From JAKEHA01 sp035687255 (GTDB lineage: Bacteria; Krumholzibacteriota; Krumholzibacteriia; WVZY01; JAKEHA01): a DNA stretch of 29,086 nt. The DNA is taken from positions 1 through 29,086 of the forward strand of contig DASRYI010000217.1 in the NCBI GenBank assembly GCA_035687255.1, given 5' to 3'. Shown here piece by piece: positions 8,280 through 15,598 of the stretch. The stretch's first letter is position 1. Every line of letters begins with the position of its first letter. The notes beneath the pieces were generated by a model, which was given only the letters and a program-made list of their open reading frames with translations, searched no databases and was not told the origin of the DNA. The position numbers and the translations under genes are program-made.

Positions 8280-8521
8280 GGTGTGCTCCTTGAGTTTGAT
8301 CGCCGATGGTTCGCGGTGCGGCGATCGTGATGCCGGGGGCGCGTTGCGCGCGAGGCCATCACGCAAGGAGCATGCCGGGTGGAAGGCACCCAGCCTGGGT
8401 GGGTCCTTTCGGGCAAATTACGCCCGGACAGAGAGATGCAGGGAAGAAAAGGCTGACAGACGGGATGTATTCGCGTGCAGATTGCACGCTATCATCATCC
8501 CTTGCGTTGCTTTTTTGGGAA
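8280..8521 (-). promoter_or_regulatory. Structured leader between nitrilase gene and receptor-like gene
   Basis: This 242-bp gap contains no gene but several exact stems. GATCGCCG/CGGCGATC at 8298-8305 and 8319-8326 lies just before the ribosome site. CACCCAG-C-CTGGGTG at 8387-8401 is a near-perfect palindrome whose CACCC arm (8387-8391) can instead pair with GGGTG at 8377-8381. A compound stem at 8462-8501 has outer arms GGGATG/CATCCC and inner arms GCGTGCA/TGCACGC. The last is probably a terminator for one or both strands: TTGCTTTTTT follows on the plus side, and a looser T-rich stretch follows on the minus side. No known riboswitch consensus was recognised. Confidence 0.5.
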
Positions 8522-9328
8522 CTAACCGGCCTTGCGAAGAAGCGCTTTGTACAACGCGGGCTTGCGATCCTTGAAGAGATCGTTGTTGGGAGTCACCATC
8601 TTGTCGAGCGCCTCGTTCAGGTCGACGTCCACGACCTTCAGCGATTCACTGCGCTCACCCGCCTGGGTAAGTATTTCACCCTTCGGGCTCACAATCTGAC
8701 TCTTCCCCGTAAACGTCAGGGAAATATTGCCGCGTTTCTCCGCGCCAATCCGGTTGGCGGTAACCGAAAATACTCTGTTCTCCAACGAGCGTGTGCGCAT
8801 CGCGTCCTGGCACCATGGCAGCACCAGGTTGGACGGATGGCAGATGACCTGCGCCCCATCGATGGCGAGAATGCGCGTGACCTCGGGATAGAACCAGTCG
8901 AAGCAGATCATCATGCCGACTTTCCCACCCTCGACCGGATACGTGTTGAACGAGCGCGTGCCGGGCTGAAAGAACAGCTTTTCACGATCGAAGAGATGCG
9001 CCTTCTGGTACACGGCGATCTTGCCCTTCGACGTAATCAACACCGACGAGTTGTAGTACTTGCGATTCTTGGCTTCGGCCATTCCGAACACCAGGTTGAG
9101 GCGCTGAGAGACCGCAACCTTCTTCATTTCGGTGACGGTATAGCCGGTGGTGGCGGATTCCGCGAGGCGCTGGACTTCTTCGATGTTTCGGAAGAGATAA
9201 CCGGTGTTGAAGAGTTCGGGAAGAACGACGGTGGCGTCGTTGAGACCGGAGAGCATCGACCTGGCGGAGCGAACGTTCTCCTTGACGCGGCCAAACTGCG
9301 GCCGCAGCTGCAGAAAACCGATTTTCAC
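8522..9328 (-). CDS. Carbon-nitrogen hydrolase (nitrilase superfamily)
   Basis: 268 aa, a normal length for a single-domain member. The catalytic Glu-Lys-Cys triad is visible: E38 in VVLPELF, K109 in VYQKAHLF and C142 in MMICFDWFYPE. The family hydrolyses amides or nitriles (omega-amidase, N-carbamoyl-amidase, nitrilase and others) in the cytoplasm. The substrate cannot be told from sequence alone. The C-terminal part, with a HPSN motif after the active Cys and the ENR stretch, is typical. GTG at 9328 is chosen because a GGGGGT purine-rich ribosome site lies just upstream and translation there begins with the family beta-strand KIGFLQL; an in-frame extension to 9400 lacks family similarity. 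Transcription probably starts from a perfect TATAAT at 9451-9456. No dedicated pathway neighbour is present. Confidence 0.93.
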   Translation of the reverse strand: MKIGFLQLRPQFGRVKENVRSARSMLSGLNDATVVLPELFNTGYLFRNIEEVQRLAESATTGYTVTEMKKVAVSQRLNLVFGMAEAKNRKYYNSSVLITSKGKIAVYQKAHLFDREKLFFQPGTRSFNTYPVEGGKVGMMICFDWFYPEVTRILAIDGAQVICHPSNLVLPWCQDAMRTRSLENRVFSVTANRIGAEKRGNISLTFTGKSQIVSPKGEILTQAGERSESLKVVDVDLNEALDKMVTPNNDLFKDRKPALYKALLRKAG

Positions 9329-9450
9329 ACAGTACCCCCTGGTTCGGCCGCGGCGCATCCCCCAGTGGCGGGACCAGACCGGACCGATCGGTGCGTGCAT
9401 CCGGTTGAAAACAAACGTTTTATAGAGGCGAACCGGTCGCGCACCCTCGC

Positions 9451-9456
9451 ATTATA
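9451..9456 (-). promoter_or_regulatory. Putative -10 element for the nitrilase gene
   Basis: On the minus strand this reads TATAAT, a perfect -10 hexamer, about 120 bases upstream of the nitrilase start. No good -35 hexamer is seen 16-18 bases further upstream, so the call rests on the -10 alone. Confidence 0.4.
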
Positions 9457-9521
9457 CCCGAAATTCATGCTGGACAGAAACGGAAATCCCCGTCCCGGTG
9501 CTCCGCCCGCCCTCGCGAATA

Positions 9522-9538
9522 ATTGTCAATGGGACAAT
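9522..9538. promoter_or_regulatory. Operator-like inverted repeat ATTGTC-N5-GACAAT
   Basis: Exact 6-bp arms around AATGG lie in the 391-bp divergent gap between the nitrilase gene and the unrecognised gene at 9720. The spacing suits binding by a dimeric regulator. The left arm contains TTGTCA, which could serve as a -35 for the plus-strand gene, but no matching -10 is seen. The regulator is unknown. Confidence 0.35.
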
Positions 9539-9576
9539 GGCTTGGTGTCGCGGCGCGACCGCGATGGCTATGTTTC

Positions 9577-9615
9577 GGGCAGGGATCCGGGACGCAAACC
9601 CGGCAACCCCTGCCC
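9577..9615 (+). promoter_or_regulatory. Two-tier stem-loop upstream of the gene at 9720
   Basis: Outer arms GGGCAGGG (9577-9584) and CCCTGCCC (9608-9615) enclose an inner stem CCGGG/CCCGG with loop ACGCAAA. It lies about 105 bases before the start codon, so it would be in the mRNA leader if transcription starts upstream. The rest of the 9329-9719 gap shows no gene. A c-di-GMP riboswitch was considered and not supported. Confidence 0.4.
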
Positions 9616-9719
9616 CCCGCCCCGGACTACGTGGCATACCGCTTGCTGATTTCCGGCGATTCGCTTCGGTTACGCGGATCAATCGAGCGCTGCTTCGCAA
9701 CAGGAGAAAACGGCATCCA

Positions 9720-10493
9720 ATGGAAGGCGGGAACCATATCACCCTCGGCACGGGCGGAACGCGTGAAGTCGAACCCACGTTCTTCTTCATGATGAACTGC
9801 CTGCTCTACAGCCGCCTCGAGTCCGGAAATCCGTCCAACCAGACCTACTACGACGAAGACGTCAACGTCTATCTGGCCAACCTGCTGACGTCGTTCATGA
9901 ATCCCGAACATCATGAGCGCACTCGCAAATATCTGTCGCGCTATGACAGCGAATTGTTCGACAAGGTGCAGCGCTCGTCGGACGTCCGGCTCAAGTACAC
10001 TATCTACAAGACCAATGCGGATTTTCTGTTGATCTCGATCGGCATCTTCCGCAACGCGGACAACTCACGCCCGGGGTCCAAGGACGCATTTCTCAAGGAC
10101 AACGAAGAGGTCTACATCGGGCGCGCCAAGGCGTACTACCAGTTCGCGTATTCCTACAGCCAGCATATGTTCCGCAAGGCCACGGCTATTTCGGAGGTGC
10201 TGGAGAAACTGTCGCGCGGCTTCGAACAGTACGTGCAGATTCTGAGTCACATGCGGGGCGAGTACTTCAACATTCTCGACCGGTTGTCGTCGGGTGATGT
10301 CTATCACCTCGAGCGTTCCGTCAACCGGTTTGACAGCGCGCAGGAGCTGCGGGGACTGCAGGACCGCTTTCTGGACATGTATTCGGAATACCTGAAGTCG
10401 AAGGATCCCGACCTGAAGAACCGTCTTCGGGACCTGGCGAAACAGATTCAGAAACTGGACGAGAGCTTCCGCTTCACGATGGATCAGATGTAG
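9720..10493 (+). CDS. Unrecognised soluble, mostly helical protein
   Basis: 257 aa. I do not recognise the family. It has no signal peptide or membrane segment. The N-terminal half is rich in aromatic residues (FFFMMNCLLYSRL near residue 18; TYYDEDVNVYLANLL). The C-terminal half (about 130-257) looks like long amphipathic helices with heptad-like spacing, ending KQIQKLDESFRFTMDQM. Its codon use and amino-acid make-up fit a real, expressed gene, and it is the only frame open across the interval. The ATG at 9720 follows AGGAGA by about 12 bases, which is long, so the exact start is uncertain. It is divergent from the nitrilase gene and its end overlaps the convergent hydrolase gene by 20 bp. 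Confidence 0.75.
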   Translation: MEGGNHITLGTGGTREVEPTFFFMMNCLLYSRLESGNPSNQTYYDEDVNVYLANLLTSFMNPEHHERTRKYLSRYDSELFDKVQRSSDVRLKYTIYKTNADFLLISIGIFRNADNSRPGSKDAFLKDNEEVYIGRAKAYYQFAYSYSQHMFRKATAISEVLEKLSRGFEQYVQILSHMRGEYFNILDRLSSGDVYHLERSVNRFDSAQELRGLQDRFLDMYSEYLKSKDPDLKNRLRDLAKQIQKLDESFRFTMDQM

Positions 10494-11355
10494 GCGCGGG
10501 GGTTCCTTCGGGGACCGTGGCCAACTTCGCGTCTCCCACATTCCTCCCCACAAACCCGGTCACCATTTCGAACACCTGCGTGCGTGCCTCTCCGCGCGTG
10601 ATCACGTGCGATCCCGCGGGCAGCAGATGAACCTCGGTGTCCTGGTGGCGCGCGTGCCGGCGCAGAAACTTGAGTCCGCGCGATGAGAGCAGCGTGTCAT
10701 CGGCGGCCTGGATGGCCAGCACCGGCATGTCGATATCGCGGCCGTTCTTGCGCGTGTAGTCCATGGCCTGCAGCACTTCACCATTCCAGCCTGCGAAATG
10801 ATAGAAGAGCGTCGGGGTCACCAGCCGCGCCACCTGCAGAAAACGCTGCTTGAGGCCGAGGCGCGGATACAGCGCGGGTGCGAGCAGGATGAGTCCCTTC
10901 ACGGGACACCGGTCGGCGAGCATCATGGCGACCGCTCCCCCCAGGCTCAGCCCGCACACGAACGACGCCGGTGTGGCGGCGGTGCTGATCTCCATGGCCA
11001 CCTGCGCCTGCGACACCCATCCTTCCCAGGTGCGCGGTTTCTCGCGCGCGCCCTTTACCGCGATGCGCGGGCAATAGGCGGAAATTCCGTGAGCGTGCAG
11101 ATAGGTCCCGAGATCCCGCATTTCCGCAGGCGTGCCCGTCGACCCGTGCAGCAGCAGCACCAACGGCGCGTCGCCGTCGTGCAGAAAGAGAAAGCTGCGG
11201 TCATCCCGCGCGACGTGCTGGGTCTTGTCGAACTCGAACTGCTGGAGAAAATGTGCCCGCAACAGCTCGCGGCGCTGCCGCGGCGACTCGGGGGTCTTCT
11301 TGAGAGACTGATTGATCTCCCAGATGGTGCGATTGATCTGCCCGTGCCAGCTCAT
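10474..11355 (-). CDS. Alpha/beta hydrolase (carboxylesterase / monoacylglycerol-lipase-like)
   Basis: 293 aa. After a helical N-terminus of about 50 residues, the alpha/beta-hydrolase core shows the oxyanion HGSTGTP loop (70-76), the nucleophile elbow GLSLGG with S137, an acid residue at D219 or D220 (QAADDTLLS) and the catalytic histidine H250 in GSHVITRG. Such enzymes cleave carboxylic esters, and the 'serine aminopeptidase' S33-like group is the closest in appearance. No signal peptide is seen, so it is likely cytoplasmic. The substrate is unknown. The ATG at 11355 has only a weak ribosome site. It starts 38 bp after the guaB stop and may be read from the guaB transcript. Its 3' end overlaps the convergent gene at 9720-10493 by 20 bp. 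Confidence 0.88.
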   Translation of the reverse strand: MSWHGQINRTIWEINQSLKKTPESPRQRRELLRAHFLQQFEFDKTQHVARDDRSFLFLHDGDAPLVLLLHGSTGTPAEMRDLGTYLHAHGISAYCPRIAVKGAREKPRTWEGWVSQAQVAMEISTAATPASFVCGLSLGGAVAMMLADRCPVKGLILLAPALYPRLGLKQRFLQVARLVTPTLFYHFAGWNGEVLQAMDYTRKNGRDIDMPVLAIQAADDTLLSSRGLKFLRRHARHQDTEVHLLPAGSHVITRGEARTQVFEMVTGFVGRNVGDAKLATVPEGTPAPTSDPS

Positions 11356-11393
11356 GTCTCGGTCGTTTCTCGTCCGTACCGGTGCGGATCCGG

Positions 11394-12860
11394 TCAGCTC
11401 AGACGATAATTCGGCGCTTCCTTGGTGATGATCACATCGTGCGGATGACTCTCGCGCAGTCCGGCGGCGGTCACCATCATGAAGCGTCCGCGCTCCTTGA
11501 GTTCATCGAGCGTGCGCGTGCCGCAGTAGCCGAGTCCGGCGCGCAGGCCGCCGACCAGCTGGAAGATGGAATCGGACACGCGCCCCTTGTAGGGGACGCG
11601 CCCTTCGATGCCTTCGGCCACGAGTTTCGCGTCCTCGAGCACGTCGCCCTGGCCATAGCGATCCTTGCTGCCTTCTTTCATGGCTTCGATCGATCCCATA
11701 CCGCGATACGATTTGAAGCTGCGTCCCTCGTACAGAACGATCTCGCCCGGCGTCTCGTCGGTGCCCGCAAACAGACTCCCGATCATCACCACGTCCGCGC
11801 CGGCGGCGATGGCCTTGACGATGTCGCCGCTGAACTTGATGCCGCCGTCGGCGATCAGCGGAATGCCCGCCTTCGCGGCCACGCTGGCGCAATCCATGAT
11901 GGCCGTGATCTGGGGTACGCCGGCCCCCGCCACCACGCGCGTGGTGCAGATGGCGCCGGGTCCCATTCCCACCTTGATCCCGTCCACACCCGCCTTGATG
12001 AGATCACGCGTCGCCTGCGCGGTGGCAATATTGCCGGCGATCAATTGCAGGCTGCGGTGGCGCTTTCTGATCTTGGAAACGGTATCGATGACGTTCTGGG
12101 TGTGTCCGTGCGCCGTGTCGACGGCGATCACGTCGACGCCGGCGTCCACCAGCTGATCGGCACGCTGCAACGCGTCCTTGCCCACTCCCACCGCCGCACC
12201 CGCCCGCAGGCGCCCCTGCGCGTCCTTGCACGCGTTCGGGAAGTCGAGCTTCTTCTGAATGTCCTTCACGGTAATGAGTCCGCGCAGCCGCTGCTTCGAA
12301 TCGACCACCGGGAGTTTTTCGATCCGGTGTTCATGCAGGAGCCGCTGGGCGTCTTCCATCTTGATGCCGACGGGCGCCGTCACCAGCCCCTTCGAGGTCA
12401 TGAGGTTGCGGATGGGGATGGAGTCGTCCTCGTTGAAACGCAGGTCGCGGGCGGTGAGAATTCCCACCAGCACGCCGTTCTTGTCGGTGATGGGAACGCC
12501 GGACACGCCGTACTTGCGCATCAGCGCGTGTGCATCGCGCACCTTGTGGCCCGGCCCGAGCGTGAGGGGGTTCGAGATGACGCCGCTCTCGCTGCGCTTG
12601 ACCATGTCGACGTGTTCGGCCTGGCGTTCGGCCGGCATGTTCTTGTGAATGAATCCAAGCCCCCCGGCCCGCGCGATGGCGATGGCGAAACCGGCCTCGG
12701 TGACGGTGTCCATGGCCGCCGACACGATCGGAATGTTGAGCCGGATTTTTTTCGTGAGGCGCGTGGAAACGTCGGTGTCAGCAGGGAGAAACGCGGATCG
12801 GGCGGGGACGAGCAGAACGTCGTCGAACGTAATCCCCGTCCCGATGATCTTATCGGGCAT
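11394..12860 (-). CDS. guaB: Inosine-5'-monophosphate dehydrogenase
   Basis: 488 aa, the standard bacterial length. It oxidises IMP to XMP with NAD+, the committed step of guanine nucleotide synthesis, in the cytoplasm. The N-terminus has the TFDDVLLVP signature. Two CBS domains lie at about 95-205. The catalytic loop GPGAICTTR carries C305, and ADGGIKFSGD and the flap YRGMGS follow. The ATG at 12860 is preceded by GGAGG about 10 bases upstream and is where IMPDH homology begins. The frame stays open far upstream through the intergenic repeat and past the histone gene, but that extension is not protein-like. A promoter is proposed at 12889-12917. Confidence 0.98.
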   Translation of the reverse strand: MPDKIIGTGITFDDVLLVPARSAFLPADTDVSTRLTKKIRLNIPIVSAAMDTVTEAGFAIAIARAGGLGFIHKNMPAERQAEHVDMVKRSESGVISNPLTLGPGHKVRDAHALMRKYGVSGVPITDKNGVLVGILTARDLRFNEDDSIPIRNLMTSKGLVTAPVGIKMEDAQRLLHEHRIEKLPVVDSKQRLRGLITVKDIQKKLDFPNACKDAQGRLRAGAAVGVGKDALQRADQLVDAGVDVIAVDTAHGHTQNVIDTVSKIRKRHRSLQLIAGNIATAQATRDLIKAGVDGIKVGMGPGAICTTRVVAGAGVPQITAIMDCASVAAKAGIPLIADGGIKFSGDIVKAIAAGADVVMIGSLFAGTDETPGEIVLYEGRSFKSYRGMGSIEAMKEGSKDRYGQGDVLEDAKLVAEGIEGRVPYKGRVSDSIFQLVGGLRAGLGYCGTRTLDELKERGRFMMVTAAGLRESHPHDVIITKEAPNYRLS

Positions 12861-12888
12861 CGAAGCTGGCCTCCGGGTTAATTGAGCC

Positions 12889-12917
12889 AATTTAGCACGC
12901 TTACGCCCCCCACGCAA
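12889..12917 (-). promoter_or_regulatory. Putative guaB promoter
   Basis: On the minus strand, TTGCGT (12912-12917) and TAAATT (12889-12894) are separated by exactly 17 bases. This places the start of transcription near 12883, about 20 bases before the guaB ATG. Both hexamers are imperfect. Confidence 0.45.
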
Positions 12918-13283
12918 GGCGGCGTTCCGCCCCCTTTTCCCCTCCCGCGCGCGACGGCCAACACGCCGCCAGGCTTCCGCTGGTCCTCGATTTCGCTCGT
13001 CCTCGCGGGTCCTGTCACCGGCCACCCCGGACCAACTTCGCTCCGCTCGTTGCCGGGGTCCCCGTCCGGTGCCACCCGCTCGCACGCCTGAGCCAGCTCG
13101 AGCGCGAACGACCATGGCGGACGGTGCGCGACTTTGAGACGCGCGCTCAGAACCACAATAGGTGCGCGGCGAGCAGGAGCGCGAGTCCGCCCATGTCGTG
13201 CGCGCGAAGCGGCGTAACCCCAAGCGGGCCGGCCGGGAGCGCGTTCGACGGCGTTCTGCTGCTTGAAGATAGGGAGAAAAGAG
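12918..13283. other. Gene-free region between guaB and the histone gene
   Basis: This stretch holds copy B of the 35-bp repeat (13002-13036). Open frames cross it on both strands, but they are low-complexity Arg/Pro/Gly-rich translations with no start signal or domain. The sequence around the repeat is clearly patterned, with repeated CGCTCGT/CTCGTCCTCG-type words, and may be part of a longer dispersed element. I see no gene in it. Confidence 0.5.
13002..13036 (+). repeat. Copy B of the 35-bp intergenic repeat
   Basis: Reverse complement of bases 1-35 with one mismatch. It begins CTCGCGGGTCCTGTCACCGG on the plus strand. It lies in the guaB upstream region, about 85 bases before the proposed guaB promoter. 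Confidence 0.7.
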
Positions 13284-13311
13284 AAAGGCCCGGCCGATGG
13301 GCCGGGCCTTT
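13284..13311 (-). terminator. Strong intrinsic terminator of the histone gene
   Basis: A perfect 12-bp stem, AAAGGCCCGGCC (13284-13295) with GGCCGGGCCTTT (13300-13311), has a 4-base loop. In the minus-strand transcript it is followed by TTTCTCTTTTCTCCC. It lies 28 bases after the histone stop codon. Such a strong terminator suits a short, highly expressed single-gene transcript. Confidence 0.9.
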
Positions 13312-13339
13312 TCAAGAGCCGGGGAAATCCCGGTATCGA

Positions 13340-13543
13340 CTACAGGTCGGCCGGCTTGAGCGTCTTGCGCTTGTTGGCCTTCGCGCGCTCGCCAGCTTCC
13401 TTGATGATCGCGCGGACGTGCTTGTCCAGTGCCGGGTAGAAGTCGCTCGACACGTTGTAGCCCTTCGCCGCTGCCTTGGTACGGGTCTTCGAGATGATCA
13501 GTTCGGCCGCCATCGAGGCTGCCTTCTTCGCACTTTTTGCCAT
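13340..13543 (-). CDS. Small bacterial histone-fold protein (archaeal/Bdellovibrio-histone-like)
   Basis: 67 aa, very basic. Residues 15-67 fit a single histone fold: a short first helix (ELIISKTRTKAAAKG), a loop with YNVSSDFY, a long central helix (PALDKHVRAIIKEAGERAKAN), then the KRKTLKPADL ending. That ending matches the RKT-(I/L/V)-x-x-x-D-(I/L) motif preceding the third helix of archaeal histones (GRKTIKAEDI in HMfB) and of the Bdellovibrio histone. The third helix is very short or absent, as in the bacterial 'truncated alpha3' histones. It lacks the HU/IHF beta-arm signature. It likely coats or bridges chromosomal DNA. The ATG at 13543 follows GGGAGGA by about 8 bases. It has its own promoter (13621-13648) and a strong terminator, suggesting high, independent expression. 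Confidence 0.85.
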   Translation of the reverse strand: MAKSAKKAASMAAELIISKTRTKAAAKGYNVSSDFYPALDKHVRAIIKEAGERAKANKRKTLKPADL

Positions 13544-13620
13544 TTCCAGATTCCTCCCAAAAATGTGTGAACGTCGAAAAACGGCTCCAGAGAGCCTCCA
13601 GAGCGTCTCCTCGCAGGGGG

Positions 13621-13648
13621 TCTATCACTTTGCGGAAAACTCTGTCAA
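13621..13648 (-). promoter_or_regulatory. Putative histone-gene promoter
   Basis: On the minus strand a perfect -35 TTGACA (13643-13648) is followed after 16 bases by GATAGA (13621-13626), a weak -10. Transcription would start near 13614, giving a leader of about 70 bases with a direct repeat of CTCCAGAG. The -35 lies directly beside the dcd terminator. Confidence 0.55.
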
Positions 13649-13657
13649 ACACAAAAT

Positions 13658-13692
13658 CGCCCGGAAAGGCCAGAATCGGGCCTCCCCGGGCG
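13658..13692. terminator. Bidirectional-looking terminator after dcd
   Basis: Arms 13658-13671 and 13679-13692 pair over 14 positions (two G-U pairs) with a 7-base loop. On the minus strand ATTTTGTGTTT follows; on the plus strand TTTTT follows. It lies 34 bases after the dcd stop and ends the trxB-dcd operon. Confidence 0.8.
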
Positions 13693-13725
13693 TTTTTCGG
13701 GGGACAACTCCGCCGGCGGTTGCCC

Positions 13726-14286
13726 TCAGCGAGGGACCCTGGGCAGCGTAATGCCCGTCTGCTTCTGGTATTTGCCCTTCTTGTCGGCGTAGGACGTCAG
13801 ACACTCTTCGTCGCTCTCGAAGAAGAGCACCTGGGCGATGCCCTCGTTGGCGTAGATCTTGGCCGGCAGGGGCGTGGTGTTGGAGATCTCCAGCGTGACG
13901 AACCCCTCCCACTCGGGCTCGAAGGGCGTCACGTTGGTGATGATGCCGCAGCGCGCGTAGGTGGACTTGCCCACGCAGATGGTGAGCACATTGCGCGGAA
14001 TGCGGAAGTATTCGACGCTGCGTCCCAGCGCGAACGAGTTGGGCGGAATGATGCATATGTCGCCTTTGAAATCGACGAAGGAGCGCGGATCGAAGCCCTT
14101 GGGATCCACCACCGTGCTGTTGATGTTGGTGAAGATCTTGAACTCATCGGCGATGCGGATGTCATACCCGTAGGAGGACACGCCGAACGAAACCGCGCCG
14201 TCCTTGACCTGTGAATCCGCGTAGGGCTCGATCATCTTGTATTCCTTGACCATGCGCGTAATCCATTTGTCGGGTTTGATCGACAT
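13726..14286 (-). CDS. dcd: dCTP deaminase
   Basis: 186 aa, near the usual length. It deaminates dCTP to dUTP (and in some relatives also hydrolyses it to dUMP), feeding dTMP synthesis. Family motifs include SSYGYDIRI (37-45), ICVGKSTYARCG (103-114, with the phosphate-binding Ser and Arg) and the catalytic Glu E133 in VTLEISNT, then IAQVLFF. A bifunctional dCTP deaminase/dUTPase cannot be excluded by eye. The ATG at 14286 has GGAG 7 bases upstream. It is the last gene of the trxB - barrel - folE - dcd operon, 35 bp after folE, and is followed by a strong terminator. Confidence 0.97.
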   Translation of the reverse strand: MSIKPDKWITRMVKEYKMIEPYADSQVKDGAVSFGVSSYGYDIRIADEFKIFTNINSTVVDPKGFDPRSFVDFKGDICIIPPNSFALGRSVEYFRIPRNVLTICVGKSTYARCGIITNVTPFEPEWEGFVTLEISNTTPLPAKIYANEGIAQVLFFESDEECLTSYADKKGKYQKQTGITLPRVPR

Positions 14287-14321
14287 GCGATTCTCCGTTC
14301 GTCGTTGAGAGTAAGAAAACG

Positions 14322-14903
14322 TCAGTCTTTGCGTCGCGCCAGCAGGTCGCGGAACTCTGCCGCGCGGGCGGGATCGTCTTCAAACGCGCCCAGCAGGGCG
14401 GTCGTTACCACGTCGGCGTTCTTCTGTTCGACACCGCGCATCGCCATGCACAGGTGACGGGCCTCGATCTGCACCGCCACCCCGTGCGGTTTGAGATGCT
14501 TGCGAATGTCGGCGGCGATGTCGTGCGTCATGCGTTCCTGCACCTGCAGACGGCGCGCGTGCACATCCACGAGACGCGCAAACTTGGAAAGTCCCGCAAT
14601 CTTTCCGGACGGCAGGTACGCAATGTGGCAGACGCCGAAGAACGGCACCAGATGGTGCTCACACACACTGAAGAAGTCGATGCCGCGCACCAGCACCAGG
14701 CCGTCGTGCTCCGCCTCGAACGTCCCCTCGGAAAACACTTCGCGCGCACTCGAGGCGTATCCACGCGTGAATACGCGCCATGCTTCCGCCGCGCGTTCCG
14801 GCGTGGCCCGCATGCCTCCGGTTGCCGTCTGGCCCAGGGCAGCGAGAAAATCGCGCACGGACTGCTCGAGCGGATCCGTTTTCTTGCGGCGGTTTGTGGC
14901 CAT
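14322..14903 (-). CDS. folE: GTP cyclohydrolase I (type IA)
   Basis: 193 aa. It converts GTP to 7,8-dihydroneopterin triphosphate, the first step of folate and, in many bacteria, queuosine synthesis. The zinc site is intact: C81 and H84 in SVCEHHLVPF and C152 in ARHLCMAMRG. Other conserved stretches are GLSKFARLV and RRLQVQERMT. The N-terminus is Lys/Arg-rich. The ATG at 14903 is only 5 bases after the stop of the beta-barrel gene and has no clear ribosome site, so translation is probably coupled. Grouping with dcd suggests a nucleotide/pterin supply operon, though the barrel gene between trxB and folE does not fit that theme. Confidence 0.97.
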   Translation of the reverse strand: MATNRRKKTDPLEQSVRDFLAALGQTATGGMRATPERAAEAWRVFTRGYASSAREVFSEGTFEAEHDGLVLVRGIDFFSVCEHHLVPFFGVCHIAYLPSGKIAGLSKFARLVDVHARRLQVQERMTHDIAADIRKHLKPHGVAVQIEARHLCMAMRGVEQKNADVVTTALLGAFEDDPARAAEFRDLLARRKD

Positions 14904-14908
14904 GATTG

Positions 14909-15598
14909 CTAGCGAGCGAGCGGAATCCCGGCACCGAGTGCAAACTCGCGCGTGCTGGTGTGTGTGTTGTAGTCGGCGCTCGAATTGTCGACCGAGCGGG
15001 CCCCGCCCACGAAACGTGCATCCGCCCAGAGCGACCAGTTCTCGAACTCGTAGGTCCAGCTGGCGCCGACCAACCAGCAGAAGTCCATGTTGTCCAACGA
15101 GCTCTTGATGTCCGTGCTCACCGGCTGACCCAGCAGCGTGCCCTCGAACTTCGCACTCGTCAGCACCGCCAGCGAAAGCCCCAGGTATCCGCGCAGATAC
15201 GCCTGCTTTCCGGTCGGCAGGTAGCCGGCGATGGTGACCGGCAGCTCGATGTAGTCAAGTTTCGTGGTTCCGTTTCCCGTGATCCGTTGCGTCCCTCCAT
15301 TGACCGGCACGTTGTAGTCGGTCAAATCGACGTTGCCGTCCGCACCCTTCTGCGCGTAGCGCAGTCCGAACTCGAACCCCATCTGCCTGTCAACGCGCAG
15401 CAGAAAGCCCACGCCGCCCGTAAACGCGTTGCGGGAATCGGAACCCGAAAACGGCTGGTTGTCGCCGCTCATTTTCGCCTGCGACATTCCTCCGTACACG
15501 ACCCCGTCCCAGCCGAGCATGTCATCTTCCTGGGCCACAGCAGCGGTCACCGTACACAGCAACCCGCAAACGACGAATATGGTGACGATGCGGTTCAT
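14909..15598 (-). CDS. Outer-membrane beta-barrel protein (PorT-like family)
   Basis: 229 aa. A signal peptide covers about 1-22 (basic start, hydrophobic core ending TAAVAQ, likely cut after AVA). The mature part begins with a Gly-rich strand (DGVVYGGMSQAKMSG) and has alternating strands such as VGFLLRVDRQMGFEFGLRYAQKGA, YIELPVTIAGYLP, YLRGYLGLSLAVL and WSLWADARFVGGARSV. These match the OMP_b-brl_2/PorT-type 8-stranded barrels. The function is unknown; such proteins are common in FCB-group bacteria. The ATG overlaps the trxB stop by four bases (ATGA), so the two genes are translationally coupled, a curious pairing of cytoplasmic and outer-membrane products. Confidence 0.85.
   Translation of the reverse strand: MNRIVTIFVVCGLLCTVTAAVAQEDDMLGWDGVVYGGMSQAKMSGDNQPFSGSDSRNAFTGGVGFLLRVDRQMGFEFGLRYAQKGADGNVDLTDYNVPVNGGTQRITGNGTTKLDYIELPVTIAGYLPTGKQAYLRGYLGLSLAVLTSAKFEGTLLGQPVSTDIKSSLDNMDFCWLVGASWTYEFENWSLWADARFVGGARSVDNSSADYNTHTSTREFALGAGIPLAR

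Noticed and set aside
9577..9615. c-di-GMP (GEMM) riboswitch suggested by the GGGACGCAAA stretch
   Set aside because: The other conserved half (CACGCACAGGGCAAACC-like) and the GAAA tetraloop are missing; the bases form a simple two-tier hairpin instead.
13340..13543. HU/IHF-type DNA-binding protein
   Set aside because: It lacks the HU beta-arm and GRNP-like motif and is too short; the RKT ending fits a histone fold better.
11394..13652. One long minus-strand frame reading through guaB, the intergenic repeat and past the histone gene (752 codons)
   Set aside because: Only the guaB part is protein-like; the rest is Arg/Gly/Pro-rich and crosses a terminator, a repeat and another gene in a different frame. 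It stays open because of high GC content.
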